Assembly: GCA_902784855.1 (NCBI GenBank)
Contig: CACZWQ010000004.1
Coordinates: forward strand, 1 to 42,290
Source of the DNA: an uncultured Ruminococcus sp.
Lineage (GTDB): Bacteria; Bacillota; Clostridia; Oscillospirales; Acutalibacteraceae
Direction: 5' to 3'
Length of the DNA stretch: 42,290 bases
The notes under the pieces are model-generated. The model was not told the DNA's origin. It ran no database searches and saw only the letters and a list, made by a program, of their open reading frames with translations. Both the position numbers and the translations under genes were made by a program. Shown one piece after another: positions 24,199 through 32,145 of this stretch; position 1 is the stretch's first letter; the number at the start of each line of letters is the position of its first letter.

Positions 24199-24897
24199 AT
24201 GAAGCTGTTGATCGCGGATCTGGTGACAGAACTTGACCCGCAATACGAAGAGACCAAAATGCTGGCGGCGCCCTTTCTCTATGAAGGCGACCGCCCCGTC
24301 GATATTTTCCTTGAGGTGACGCAGGAGTACCTCGAGGATCTGATGCGCCGCGCCGCCCCGGGCTGCACGGTCGGACAGATGGAAAATTTCGCGTTCAGCC
24401 AGCAGTTCAACCGCCGCGCCATCCGCTTCGGCGTCATGCTGGTGCATGCCTCGGCGTTGGTCATTGACGGCAAGGCATATCTGTTTTCCGCCGACTCGGG
24501 CGTCGGCAAGTCCACCCACACCCGCCTGTGGCTGAAGGCCTTCGGCGACCGGGTGCATATCCTCAACGACGACAAACCCGTAGTGCGCCTGTACGACGAC
24601 CGGGTGCTCGTCTGCGGCACACCCTTTGACGGCGGCAGCGGGATCGCCCGAAACGAGACCTGCCCGCTGGGCGCGATCGTCTTTCTTGAGCGCGGAGAAA
24701 CGAACGCCGTGCGCGTGCCGGACAACAAGGAGATCATCCAAAAGCTGTACTTCCAGACCGCGCACATGGTCAGCGCCGCTTTGGCGGACAAGATGCTCGA
24801 CAATTTCTCGCGGCTGCTCGCGCTGACGCGGTTCTATGTCCTGACCTGCAATCAAGAGAGCGACGCGGCGCTGACCGCCTATCGGTCGATCGTTTGA
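24199..24897 (+). CDS. HPr-kinase-like P-loop protein
   Basis: 232 residues. A short N-terminal part, then a fold like the C-terminal domain of HPr kinase/phosphorylase: VHASALVIDGKAYLFSADSGVGKSTHTRLW with Walker A at residues 98-106, ILNDDKPVVR and GTPFDGGSGIARNETCPLGAIVFLERG. True HprK carries an N-terminal DRTGG-type domain and a different signature, so this is a relative, not HprK itself; relatives often occur beside peptide-modification or PqqD-like genes, but none is seen here. The substrate is unknown. It follows rarA by 4 nt. Its 3' end overlaps the convergent S1 gene by 19 bp. Confidence 0.8.
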   Translation: MKLLIADLVTELDPQYEETKMLAAPFLYEGDRPVDIFLEVTQEYLEDLMRRAAPGCTVGQMENFAFSQQFNRRAIRFGVMLVHASALVIDGKAYLFSADSGVGKSTHTRLWLKAFGDRVHILNDDKPVVRLYDDRVLVCGTPFDGGSGIARNETCPLGAIVFLERGETNAVRVPDNKEIIQKLYFQTAHMVSAALADKMLDNFSRLLALTRFYVLTCNQESDAALTAYRSIV

Positions 24898-25817
24898 GCG
24901 AACACCGTCTCGACCGCCTTGCTGCAGCAGGCGGGCGAGTAGCGGAAGCGGTCGATATGCGCGGCGCCGGAAAAATAGCGCGGCGGCGAGGGCTTGCACC
25001 GCTCGTCGAAGGTGTCGATGATGATGAGCTTGATCTTCATTTTTTCGGGGATGATGCTCTTGATGTAGACGCTCGCCTGCTGCCCGACGCGCACGCCCTC
25101 GCGGCTCTCGGCGAGTCCCGCCAGATTCGGCGTCAGCTCGATGAACGCGCCGTAGTTTTCCACGCTGCGCACGATGCCCGCGACGGTCTCTCCCGCCGAG
25201 AAGGCTGCCGCGTTTTCCTCCCATGTGCCCAGCAGTTCCTTGTGACTGAGGCTGATCCTGCCGTTTTCGATCGACTTGATGACCGCGCGGATATCCATGC
25301 CGGGTGCAAAGCGCTCGCGCGGGTGCTCGATGCGCGACACGGAGATCGCGTCGATGGGCAACAGCGCGGGAATGCCGCAGCCGACGTCGGCAAATGCGCC
25401 GAAGTTTTCCAGATGGGTGATTGCGGCGTCCACCACGTCGCCGCTGCCGAGCGCGGACAGATAGTTGTCCCGGCATCTTTGCTGGGCGTCGGCGCGCGAC
25501 AGCAGGGCATAGGGCTCGCCGTTTTCGTCCGTCTCAATGGCGGTGACGGTGAAGCAGACGGGGCGGTTGACGCGCGAGATCACGGCGATGTCGCGCACGC
25601 TGCCGTCGCGCATGCCCAAGGCGCCCTCCTCGCGCGGGATCACGCCGCGCATGCAGCCCAGCTCGACCAGCAGGTTGTGCGCGCTGTCACAGAGCACGGC
25701 GCGCGCTTCCAGGATCGTGCCGCGGTGCATCGCCTCCTCCAACAGCCGCGGCGAGCGGATGATCGCGCGGTTCTCCGGTGTGTGGATCAACTTTCCTTCG
25801 GGCAAATAGTCTGACAT
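24879..25817 (-). CDS. S1 RNA-binding domain protein (RpsA-like)
   Basis: 312 residues. Two clear S1 domains, GDVVDAAITHLENFGAFADVGCGIPALLPIDAIS (~145-215) and GETVAGIVRSVENYGAFIELTPNLAGLAE (~225-295), preceded by an S1-like region (GTILEARAVLCDSAHNLLVELGCMRGVIP). It resembles the short S1 proteins of Clostridia, often called 30S protein S1 or HydS1-like, and probably binds mRNA. ATG 25817 has GGAGG 8 nt upstream. The C-terminal tail (FSGAAHIDRFRYSPACCSKAVE) is not part of the S1 fold; it lies where the gene overlaps its convergent neighbour. Confidence 0.88.
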   Translation of the reverse strand: MSDYLPEGKLIHTPENRAIIRSPRLLEEAMHRGTILEARAVLCDSAHNLLVELGCMRGVIPREEGALGMRDGSVRDIAVISRVNRPVCFTVTAIETDENGEPYALLSRADAQQRCRDNYLSALGSGDVVDAAITHLENFGAFADVGCGIPALLPIDAISVSRIEHPRERFAPGMDIRAVIKSIENGRISLSHKELLGTWEENAAAFSAGETVAGIVRSVENYGAFIELTPNLAGLAESREGVRVGQQASVYIKSIIPEKMKIKLIIIDTFDERCKPSPPRYFSGAAHIDRFRYSPACCSKAVETVFAQTIDR

Positions 25818-25893
25818 TTGAAAACCTCCGTGAGTTAACTTTCTCTCAGGACAGTGTATGAGCGGAAAAACAGAGATATGATTCCCCGTCCGT

Positions 25894-25922
25894 TTGACAT
25901 GTTGCATAAAATATGCTATCAT
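25894..25922 (+). promoter_or_regulatory. Promoter of the cytosolic HAD gene
   Basis: TTGACA (25894-25899), 17-bp spacer, TGC-TATCAT (-10 at 25917-25922), an extended -10. Confidence 0.75.
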
Positions 25923-25959
25923 ACAAACGGACTTTTATCTTTTTCAGGAGGTGAGCGCT

Positions 25960-26808
25960 TTGAGCCATCGTCCCATTGTCGCCCTGATGTACGATTTCGA
26001 CCGCACGCTCTGCACCAAGGACATGCAGGATTACAGCTTTATCCCGAGTCTCGGGATGACCGAGGCGGAATTCTGGTCGACCACCAACGAGATGTGGCAG
26101 CGCGAGCATATGGACTCGGTGCTCGCCTATATGTACGCAATGGTGAAGATCTCCAAGGACAAGGGCATCCCGCTGCTGCGTGAGACGCTGGTCTCCATGG
26201 GCAGGAACGTCGAGCTGTTTGAGGGCGTGGAAAGCTGGTTTGAGCGCATCAACGCCTTCGGCAGGGACTGCGGCGTGCGCATCGAGCACTATGTCATCTC
26301 CTCCGGCATGCGCGAGATCATCGAGGGCACCTCCATCAGCGGCAGCTTCAAGAGCATATTTGCCTGCGAGTTCCTCTACGATGAAAACGGCGGCGCCGTC
26401 TGGCCGAAAACCGACGTCAACTACACCAACAAGACCCAGTTCGTCTACCGCATCAACAAGGGCGTGCTCGATATCGCCAACGACCTCGACCTCAACCGCT
26501 CCATGCCGGAGGACGACAAGCGCGTCCCGTTTACCAATATGATCTATATCGGCGACGGTCTCTCCGACGTGCCGTGCATGAAGATGATGAAGGCATACGG
26601 CGGCTATTCCATCGCGGTCTATCAGAAGCGCGACAGCAAGGTGGAGGAGCTGCTGAAAAAGGACAGGGTGGATTTTATCTATCCCGCCGACTACCGAGAG
26701 GGCACGGGACTGGACGTCACGGTCAAGAACATCATCCGCAAGATGGCGGTGTGCGATCTGTTAGAGCGCGAAAACAGCCGACAGCTGCGTGAGCTGCACG
26801 ATTCATAA
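25960..26808 (+). CDS. HAD-superfamily hydrolase (phosphatase), cytosolic
   Basis: 282 residues, no signal. HAD motif I is YDFDRTLCT (Asp nucleophile pair DFD), motif II VISSGMREII, and motif IV IYIGDGLSDVPCMKMM, placing it with PF12710-type phosphoserine-phosphatase relatives. The substrate is unknown. The start is a TTG at 25960, 8 nt after AGGAGG; GTG 25951 overlaps the ribosome site and is unlikely. It has its own promoter and a terminator shared with the convergent sigma-like gene. Confidence 0.88.
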   Translation: MSHRPIVALMYDFDRTLCTKDMQDYSFIPSLGMTEAEFWSTTNEMWQREHMDSVLAYMYAMVKISKDKGIPLLRETLVSMGRNVELFEGVESWFERINAFGRDCGVRIEHYVISSGMREIIEGTSISGSFKSIFACEFLYDENGGAVWPKTDVNYTNKTQFVYRINKGVLDIANDLDLNRSMPEDDKRVPFTNMIYIGDGLSDVPCMKMMKAYGGYSIAVYQKRDSKVEELLKKDRVDFIYPADYREGTGLDVTVKNIIRKMAVCDLLERENSRQLRELHDS

Positions 26809-26812
26809 CAGG

Positions 26813-26846
26813 AAAACAGGGTTCGGTTTTAGCCGAACCCTGTTTT
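26813..26846. terminator. Bidirectional terminator between HAD and sigma-like genes
   Basis: AAAACAGGGTTCGG pairs with CCGAACCCTGTTTT, 6-nt loop; U-rich in both directions and directly touching both stop regions. Confidence 0.9.
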
Positions 26847-26847
26847 G

Positions 26848-27144
26848 TCAGTCATAGTACTGCGCGACGTTTTGCAGTTTTTTCTTTGCCGCCTTGATGT
26901 GGCGCGAGACCGTGGATTTGTGCAGACCGAGGTGAGAAGCGATATCCTTCTGCTTTTCTCCTTCCAGCCAGTACGCGGTGGCGCAGATGCGCTGCATGTC
27001 CGTCAGCTCATTCGCGATCAGCATTTTCAGAAAGACAGCTTTGCGCTTTAGCTCACTGCGATTGCTGTCCGTGCCGTCTTTTATTTGGTGAAGTGAGAAG
27101 TAATCGGTGTTTTTATCGTCCAGATGGACCATCCTGACCCTCAT
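26848..27144 (-). CDS. Sigma-70 region 4-like helix-turn-helix protein
   Basis: 98 residues. The second half is a sigma region 4 HTH: NELTDMQRICATAYWLEGEKQKDIASHLGLHKSTVSRHIKAAKKKL. No region 2 is present, so it is not a full sigma factor; it may be a transcriptional activator or half of a split sigma. The start at ATG 27144 overlaps the upstream TGA (TGATG), coupling it to the 68-residue partner, and GGGGGG lies ~10 nt upstream. Such genes are often found in phage or conjugative elements, but no other mobile gene is near. Possible orphan regulator. Confidence 0.85.
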   Translation of the reverse strand: MRVRMVHLDDKNTDYFSLHQIKDGTDSNRSELKRKAVFLKMLIANELTDMQRICATAYWLEGEKQKDIASHLGLHKSTVSRHIKAAKKKLQNVAQYYD

Positions 27145-27350
27145 CAAGCAACCCCCCGGTGACGCTCCGACAGGTGCCGGGCGATGCGCAGGCATTCGTT
27201 GCGGCGGTTTCTATAGTAGATGATCTTATCGGCGAGCTCTTTTTTTTCGGTTTTGCTTCCGCTCATGCGCCTCTGCTTCAGGCGCAGCATCATCATATTC
27301 ATTTCCTCGGCAGTTTTTTCGTATTCATGTGACCATTCCAGATAATTCAT
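27144..27350 (-). CDS. Small basic helical protein coupled to the sigma-like gene
   Basis: 68 residues, highly charged, predicted mostly helical/coiled coil (MNYLEWSHEYEKTAEEMN... LADKIIYYRNRRNECLRIARHL). I do not assign a family. ATG 27350 is preceded by GAAAGGAAA. It has its own promoter and a ~75-nt leader holding a GGGG-TTCG-CCCC tetraloop hairpin (27399-27410 region). Its stop overlaps the next start. It may bind its HTH partner, for example as an anti-sigma or as a region 2 surrogate; this is only inference. Confidence 0.78.
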   Translation of the reverse strand: MNYLEWSHEYEKTAEEMNMMMLRLKQRRMSGSKTEKKELADKIIYYRNRRNECLRIARHLSERHRGVA

Positions 27351-27430
27351 TTGTTTTCCTTTCGTTCAACTCATCGGTGTATGTGCGTGTGCGAGGTGGG
27401 GCGAACCCCGCAGGATAACTCCTTGATTCT

Positions 27431-27459
27431 ATTATATCACATTATTTCGAAAAATGCAA
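27431..27459 (-). promoter_or_regulatory. Promoter of the sigma-like two-gene cassette
   Basis: Minus strand TTGCAT (27459-27454), 17-bp spacer, TATAAT (27436-27431). Confidence 0.78.
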
Positions 27460-27686
27460 ACGCTTGTTCGAACTTTTTGCAAAAAAGCGCAAAAAAAGCA
27501 GCATTGGGCGATAGTCAGGACAATGCGCAAAGCAGAATAAAAAATCAGTGAGAGCACAGCAAGAGGGCGACGTGGAAAAAACGTAGATTTCATGCGGATA
27601 AGCGGAAAATTGAAGCAATAAAAGCTTATGAAAGCACAATAATACATCATAAAAACCGCTGTAATAGGAATGAATATTTTGTAACA

Positions 27687-27835
27687 TTTGTCAAAAGGCA
27701 AAAAGCGGAAAAGAGAAAAAACCGACTAATCAGGGGGTTTTTGAGGATTTGCAAAAAAATAGTACACAAAGATTGTCGAAAAATATTGTGCAAATTGTCA
27801 TTTCGCATGTAAAGATAGGACAAATCCGTCGAAAT
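27687..27835. promoter_or_regulatory. Cluster of Spo0A-box-like sites
   Basis: TTTGTCAAAA (27687-27696), TTGTCGAAAA (27773-27782) and CCGTCGAAAT (27826-27835) resemble the TTGTCGAA-type 0A box. They lie in the A-rich gene-free stretch 27460-27839, which otherwise shows no gene, and just before the small-RNA promoter. Short motifs like these can arise by chance. Confidence 0.35.
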
Positions 27836-27839
27836 GCCC

Positions 27840-27868
27840 TTGAAAAAGGGCAGTATTCGTGGTATAAT
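27840..27868 (+). promoter_or_regulatory. Promoter of a probable small RNA
   Basis: TTGAAA (27840-27845), 17-bp spacer, TATAAT (27863-27868). The next gene is 200 bp away, beyond a terminator. Confidence 0.75.
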
Positions 27869-27874
27869 TTACAA

Positions 27875-28006
27875 AAAGAAACGGGACACCACAAGATGTT
27901 GTGTATCCGCTTCTGCCAAATTCGGAAAAATGAAATGCGTTCTGGAGCATTCATTTTCATAAAACACACAATCGCGAAACGGGCTGCCATCAGGCAGCCC
28001 GTTTTG
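27875..28006 (+). ncRNA. Probable structured small RNA, ~130 nt, unknown
   Basis: A transcript would run from the promoter at 27840-27868 to the terminator at 27980-28006. Hairpins are visible: CACAAGATGTTGTG, and AAAATGAAATGC pairing with GCATTCATTTT around an ~8-nt loop with one bulge. ACACACA further down can pair with the TGTGT segment. No ORF with a ribosome site fits; the frame from ATG 27896 reads through the terminator and lacks a Shine-Dalgarno. It does not show the marks of 6S, SRP RNA, tmRNA or a riboswitch that I know. Confidence 0.5.
27980..28006 (+). terminator. Terminator of the probable small RNA
   Basis: GGGCTGCC-ATCA-GGCAGCCC (27981-28000), extended by a C-G pair, followed by TTTTG. 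Confidence 0.9.
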
Positions 28007-28016
28007 CATGTCGCGC

Positions 28017-28043
28017 ACACTTCTCGGTTTCCCGCATAGGATA
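28017..28043 (+). promoter_or_regulatory. Sigma-K-type promoter of dpaAB
   Basis: AC (28017-28018), 16 bp, CATAGGATA (28035-28043), matching the late mother-cell pattern AC-N16-CATAnnnTA. In Bacillus the dpaAB (spoVF) operon is sigma-K dependent, and sigK is in this window. Confidence 0.7.
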
Positions 28044-28075
28044 GCGTATAAAGTCTATCAAATGCGGGTGTTTTT

Positions 28076-28951
28076 ATGAACCAACCAACCATCAAAACCT
28101 TTGGCATTATCGGCGGCGACAAGCGGCAGCTTTTTCTGGCGGAGTCGCTGCTCTCGGACGGCTATCAGGTCATCCTCGCGGGCTTCGGCAAGCTGCGCGA
28201 GAAAGGCTTCGACAATCTTTCGGGCGTGGAGGCAGCGGTGCTCTACAGCGACGCGGTCATCCTGCCCCTGCCGAGCGTGCGCGCCGACAAGAGCATCAAC
28301 GCGCCGCTGGCGACGCGCAGCATCTTCTTTTCCGAGAGCGAGCAGGAATCGCTCTGTGAAAAGCCGGTTTTTGCCGCCATGCGCGACCGACTGCTGCGCG
28401 CCTATCCCAAGCTGGAAGGCGCGGCGGTGTATGATTACGCCGCGCGCGACGACTTTGCGATCCTCAATGCGGTACCTACCGCCGAGGGTGCCGTCGAGCT
28501 TGCCATGAGCGCCTACGAGGGCACGATCTTCGGCAGCCGCTCGCTGGTGGTGGGCTTTGGCAGGATCGGCAAGCTGCTCGCCAAAATGCTGTCATCCCTC
28601 GGCTCCGAGGTCACGGTCTGCGCGCGCAAGCCCGCCGACTTCGCCTATATCGAGGCGCTGGGCTACCGCGCCAAGAACACACAGACGCTGTCCTTCGCCT
28701 GCGGCTACGACCTGATCTTCAATACCGTGCCCGCGCTGATCTTTGACGAGAAGCTGCTGCGCAATACCGATAAGACCGCGCTGCTGATAGACCTTGCTTC
28801 CCTTCCGGGAGGCGTGGATTTTGAGAGCGCCCGCACCCTCGGCATCGACGCCCGCCGTGCGCTGGCGCTGCCGGGCAAGTGCGCGCCGAAATCCGCGGGA
28901 GAAATCATCAAAAAAACTGTTTTTTCAATCATAGAGGAGGTAAAACGGTGA
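28076..28951 (+). CDS. dpaA: Dipicolinate synthase subunit A
   Basis: With DpaB, makes dipicolinic acid from dihydrodipicolinate (or its open form) in the mother cell late in sporulation. 291 residues: an N-terminal domain beginning FGIIGGDKRQLFLAESLLSDGY, then a Rossmann NAD(P) domain with SLVVGFGRIGKLLAKMLSSLG, and LLIDLASLPGGVDF. Length and order match SpoVFA. The ATG is preceded by GGGTG only, a weak ribosome site. The TGA overlaps the dpaB GTG (GTGA). Confidence 0.95.
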   Translation: MNQPTIKTFGIIGGDKRQLFLAESLLSDGYQVILAGFGKLREKGFDNLSGVEAAVLYSDAVILPLPSVRADKSINAPLATRSIFFSESEQESLCEKPVFAAMRDRLLRAYPKLEGAAVYDYAARDDFAILNAVPTAEGAVELAMSAYEGTIFGSRSLVVGFGRIGKLLAKMLSSLGSEVTVCARKPADFAYIEALGYRAKNTQTLSFACGYDLIFNTVPALIFDEKLLRNTDKTALLIDLASLPGGVDFESARTLGIDARRALALPGKCAPKSAGEIIKKTVFSIIEEVKR

Positions 28952-29520
28952 CAAAAGCAACCATAGGATTTGCCATGTGCGGTTCCTTTTGCACCTTTTC
29001 AAAGGCATTTGAACAGATGGAGGCGCTGGTGCGCGCAGGGTACGAGGTCATCCCCATCATGTCACAGAACGCCTGCACCACGGACACGCGCTTCGGCGCG
29101 GCGAAGGACATGGTGCAGCGCGCCGAAGCCATCGCGGGCAGGCGGGCGCTGTGCACCTCGGTGGAGACCGAGCCGATCGGTCCCCGCGATATGTGCGACC
29201 TGCTGATCATCGCGCCCTGCACGGGCAACACGCTGGCAAAGCTCGCGCTCGGCGTGACGGATACCTCTGTCACCATGGCGGCAAAGTCGCACCTGCGCGT
29301 GCTCAAGCCCGTTCTGCTGTGTCCCGCGACCAACGACGCGCTCGGCGCGTCCGCACAGAACATCGGGCGCTTGCTCAACACCAAGAACATCTACTTCGTC
29401 CCCATGCGGCAGGACGACCCCGAGAAAAAGCCCTGCTCGCTCGTGGCGGATTTCGACAGCATCCCCTCCTGCGCCGAAGCGGCGCTGGAGGGCAGGCAAA
29501 TACAGCCGGTGTTTCGCTGA
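28948..29520 (+). CDS. dpaB: Dipicolinate synthase subunit B
   Basis: Flavoprotein-fold partner of DpaA. 190 residues with the phosphopantothenoylcysteine-decarboxylase-like pattern: TIGFAMCGSFCTFSKAFEQMEALV, PIMSQNA, CDLLIIAPCTGNTLAKLALGVTDTSVTMAAKSHLR, PVLLCPATNDALG and a closing YFVPMRQDDPEKKPCSLVADF. The start is GTG 28948 with GAGGAGG 7 nt upstream. The 100 bp after the stop contains GC-rich inverted pieces but no convincing terminator. Confidence 0.95.
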   Translation: MTKATIGFAMCGSFCTFSKAFEQMEALVRAGYEVIPIMSQNACTTDTRFGAAKDMVQRAEAIAGRRALCTSVETEPIGPRDMCDLLIIAPCTGNTLAKLALGVTDTSVTMAAKSHLRVLKPVLLCPATNDALGASAQNIGRLLNTKNIYFVPMRQDDPEKKPCSLVADFDSIPSCAEAALEGRQIQPVFR

Positions 29521-29620
29521 CCGGCATGCGTTCGGGGTCGGCTCAAACCGAAATGTGCCGGCCCCGGCGCGCTGTGACCGGATATTTCTGCGATACGCGT
29601 GACGAATTGTAAATTATCTA

Positions 29621-29649
29621 TTGCCCCCGACGTTTTTTTGTGCTAAAAT
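29621..29649 (+). promoter_or_regulatory. Promoter of the DUF2007-like gene and metY
   Basis: TTGCCC (29621-29626), 17-bp spacer, TGC-TAAAAT (-10 at 29644-29649). Confidence 0.6.
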
Positions 29650-29680
29650 GTTCCTGTAGTAAACAATATAGGAGCAAGTC

Positions 29681-30094
29681 ATGGAAGAAAACCTGAAATT
29701 TTTACTGTCCGCATCGGGCTTTGAGCTGGAGCGCGTCAAGACCGCGCTGGCGGACAACGGCATCCCCAACGACAGCAAGCCGCAGAAGCGCAGTTACTCC
29801 GCCAAGGCGGTCACGGGCGTCGACAATTCCGAGCAGGACATCTATGTCGCCGAGAGCGACTATGAAAAGGCGTATGACCTGTGCGTCGGCATCGGCGCCA
29901 TCCGCATCGAGGGAGAAGAAACCACCATCCTCGAGGACACGGACAAGCCCGCTGAAGAGGAATTCGAAGAGATGTCCCCGCAAAAGCGCACGGCGGTGCG
30001 GATCGTTTCCGCGATCCTGTTCATCCTGATCGCCGCCGCGGTGATCTTCGGCGTCGATTCCATCACGGGATGGATCAAAGGTCTGTTTGGATAA
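29681..30094 (+). CDS. DUF2007-like membrane protein
   Basis: 137 residues. The N-terminal half resembles small signal-transducing DUF2007 domains (FELERVKTALADNGIPN ... DIYVAESDYEKAYDLC), followed by an acidic linker (EETTILEDTDKPAEEEFEEM) and one C-terminal transmembrane helix (IVSAILFILIAAAVIFGVDSI). The N-terminal domain should face the cytoplasm. Function unknown. The ATG has AGGAG 9 nt upstream. It precedes metY by 30 bp and probably shares its transcript, but a link to methionine metabolism is not evident. Confidence 0.75.
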   Translation: MEENLKFLLSASGFELERVKTALADNGIPNDSKPQKRSYSAKAVTGVDNSEQDIYVAESDYEKAYDLCVGIGAIRIEGEETTILEDTDKPAEEEFEEMSPQKRTAVRIVSAILFILIAAAVIFGVDSITGWIKGLFG

Positions 30095-30123
30095 TATCAT
30101 ACCATAGATAGGAGCATATCGTC

Positions 30124-31395
30124 ATGAACATTGAAACCAAATGCCTGCACACAGGCTACGAGCCGCAGAACGGCGAACCCCGTCAGCTGCCCATCTACCA
30201 GAGCACCACATGGAAGTACGCTTCCTCCGACGACATGGGCAAGCTGTTTGACTTAGAGGCGAGCGGCTATTTCTATACCCGCCTGCAAAACCCCACCAAC
30301 GACGCCGTCGCGGCAAAGCTCGCCGCGCTTGAGGGCGGCGTTGCCGGCATGCTGACCTCCAGCGGACAGGCGGCGAACTTCTTCGCGCTGTTCAATATCT
30401 GCGAGACAGGCAGCCACATCGTCGCGTCGTCGGCGATCTACGGCGGCACCTACAACCTTCTGGGCGTCACCATGAAGAAGATGGGCATCGACGTGACCTT
30501 TGTCGATCAGACCCTTCCCGAGGAGGAGCTGCAAAAGGCGTTCCGCCCCAACACCCGCGCGGTGTTCGGCGAGACCGTCACCAACCCGACCGTCACCGTG
30601 CTCGATATCGAGAAATTTGCGCGTCTGGCGCATCGCAACGGCGTGCCGCTGATCGTGGACAACACCTTTGCCACGCCCGTCAAATGCCGCCCGATCGAGT
30701 TCGGCGCGGACATCGTCACACACTCCACCACGAAATACATGGACGGTCACGCCATCGGCGTCGGCGGCGCGATTGTCGACAGCGGCAACTTTGACTGGAT
30801 GGCGCACGCCGATAAATATCCCGGCATGACCACGCCCGACGAGAGCTATCACGGCTTGGTATACGCCGAGAAGTTCGGCAAGCTCGGCTATATCACGAAG
30901 GCGACCTCGCAGCTCATGCGCGACCTCGGCTCGATCCAGTCGCCGATGAACGCGTTCTATCTCAACAACGGCTTGGAGAGCCTGCATGTCCGCATGGACC
31001 GCCACTGCGAGAACGCGCTGAAGATCGCGCGCTTCTTGAAGGCGCAGGACAAGGTCGCGTGGATCCACTATCCCAACCTCGAGGGCGACGACTACTACGA
31101 GCTGGCGCAGAAATACCTGCCGAACGGCTCCTGCGGCGTGATCGCCTTTGCCGTCAAGGGCGGCAGAGACGCGGCGATCCGCTTTATGGACAGTCTCAAG
31201 CTGATGATCATCGCGACCCATGTCGCGGACGCGCGCACCTGTCTGCTCCATCCCGCCAGCCACACCCACCGCCAGCTCTCCGAGGAGCAGCTGCTCGACG
31301 CGGGCATCGCGCCCGACCTGATCCGTCTGTCGGTCGGCTTGGAGAACGCCGACGACCTGATCGCCGATCTGCAGCAGGCGCTGGATAAAATTTAA
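30124..31395 (+). CDS. metY: O-acetylhomoserine sulfhydrylase family enzyme
   Basis: PLP enzyme of the Cys/Met metabolism family that joins sulfide or a thiol to O-acetylhomoserine. 423 residues: LHTGYEP, YFYTRLQNPTNDAVAAKLAALEGG, MLTSSGQAANFFALFN, GETVTNPTVTVLDI, LIVDNTFATP, the PLP-lysine segment HSTTKYMDGHAIGVGG, and the C-terminal ATHVADARTCLLHPASHTHRQLS. Length and the DNTFATP/THVADARTCLLHPA pattern favour MetY over MetB or MdeA. The ATG has AGGAG 9 nt upstream. No S-box or T-box is visible upstream. Confidence 0.9.
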   Translation: MNIETKCLHTGYEPQNGEPRQLPIYQSTTWKYASSDDMGKLFDLEASGYFYTRLQNPTNDAVAAKLAALEGGVAGMLTSSGQAANFFALFNICETGSHIVASSAIYGGTYNLLGVTMKKMGIDVTFVDQTLPEEELQKAFRPNTRAVFGETVTNPTVTVLDIEKFARLAHRNGVPLIVDNTFATPVKCRPIEFGADIVTHSTTKYMDGHAIGVGGAIVDSGNFDWMAHADKYPGMTTPDESYHGLVYAEKFGKLGYITKATSQLMRDLGSIQSPMNAFYLNNGLESLHVRMDRHCENALKIARFLKAQDKVAWIHYPNLEGDDYYELAQKYLPNGSCGVIAFAVKGGRDAAIRFMDSLKLMIIATHVADARTCLLHPASHTHRQLSEEQLLDAGIAPDLIRLSVGLENADDLIADLQQALDKI

Positions 31396-31449
31396 TCATC
31401 AAATAAGCTTCTGCATCAGAATCCATCAATCATCAACGGAGGTTTCGCT

Positions 31450-32145
31450 ATGAGCGCTTTTGTTTCTGCTATCATTGTCGCCGCGGGCGGCTCAACACGC
31501 ATGGGCACATCCGACAGCAAGCAGTTTATTCCGCTGCTGGGAAAGCCCGCCATCGAATACACACTGCGCGCCTTTGAGAGCTGCGCGCTCATCAGCGAGA
31601 TCGTCGTTGTCTGCCGCGCACAGGACAGCGACCGCATCAAGGCGCTGGTGCGCGACTGCCGCTTCGATAAGGTCAACGCGGTGACCGCGGGCGGCGACTG
31701 CCGTGCGCAGAGCGTGCAAAACGGCATTTCTGCCGCCGACCCGCGCACGCAGTACTACGCGATACACGACGGCGCGCGTCCGCTGGTCACGCCCGAGGAC
31801 ATCGCCAAGGTCGTGGAGGCGGCGTTTGAGACGGGCGCGGCGACGCTGGGCACAGCCGTCACCGACACCATCAAATTCGCCGACGCCGACAACGTCATCA
31901 CCTCCACCCCTGACCGCGCATCGCTGCGCGCGGTGCAGACGCCGCAGGTCTTTGAAAAGGAGCTGTACGCCTTCGCCTTGTCCGATGCCTCCGATTGGGA
32001 GACCGTCACCGACGACTGCGCGCTGATCGAGCAGATGGGCGGCGAGGTGCAGATCATCATGGGCAGCCCGGAGAACATCAAGCTCACTACCCCGCTCGAC
32101 GTGATCTTTGCCGAGGGCATCCTGAGCAAGAGGGCGCAGGCATGA
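31450..32145 (+). CDS. ispD: 2-C-methyl-D-erythritol 4-phosphate cytidylyltransferase
   Basis: Third enzyme of the MEP isoprenoid pathway. 231 residues: [32 protein letters not shown] (nucleotide-binding N-terminus), [62 protein letters not shown] and [23 protein letters not shown] 31450 has GGAGG 7 nt upstream. The stop overlaps ispF (ATGA). Confidence 0.96.
   Translation: MSAFVSAIIVAAGGSTRMGTSDSKQFIPLLGKPAIEYTLRAFESCALISEIVVVCRAQDSDRIKALVRDCRFDKVNAVTAGGDCRAQSVQNGISAADPRTQYYAIHDGARPLVTPEDIAKVVEAAFETGAATLGTAVTDTIKFADADNVITSTPDRASLRAVQTPQVFEKELYAFALSDASDWETVTDDCALIEQMGGEVQIIMGSPENIKLTTPLDVIFAEGILSKRAQA

Noticed and set aside
26848..27350. Prophage or integrative element remnant
   Set aside because: A sigma-like HTH gene alone is not enough; no integrase, capsid, relaxase or attachment repeats are visible in the flanks.
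27896..28039. Small ORF inside the probable small RNA
   Set aside because: No Shine-Dalgarno site, and it reads through a perfect terminator hairpin into the sigma-K promoter.
29521..29600. Terminator after dpaB
   Set aside because: GC-rich inverted segments (CCGGCAT...ATGTGCCGG) exist but are interrupted and not followed by a T run.
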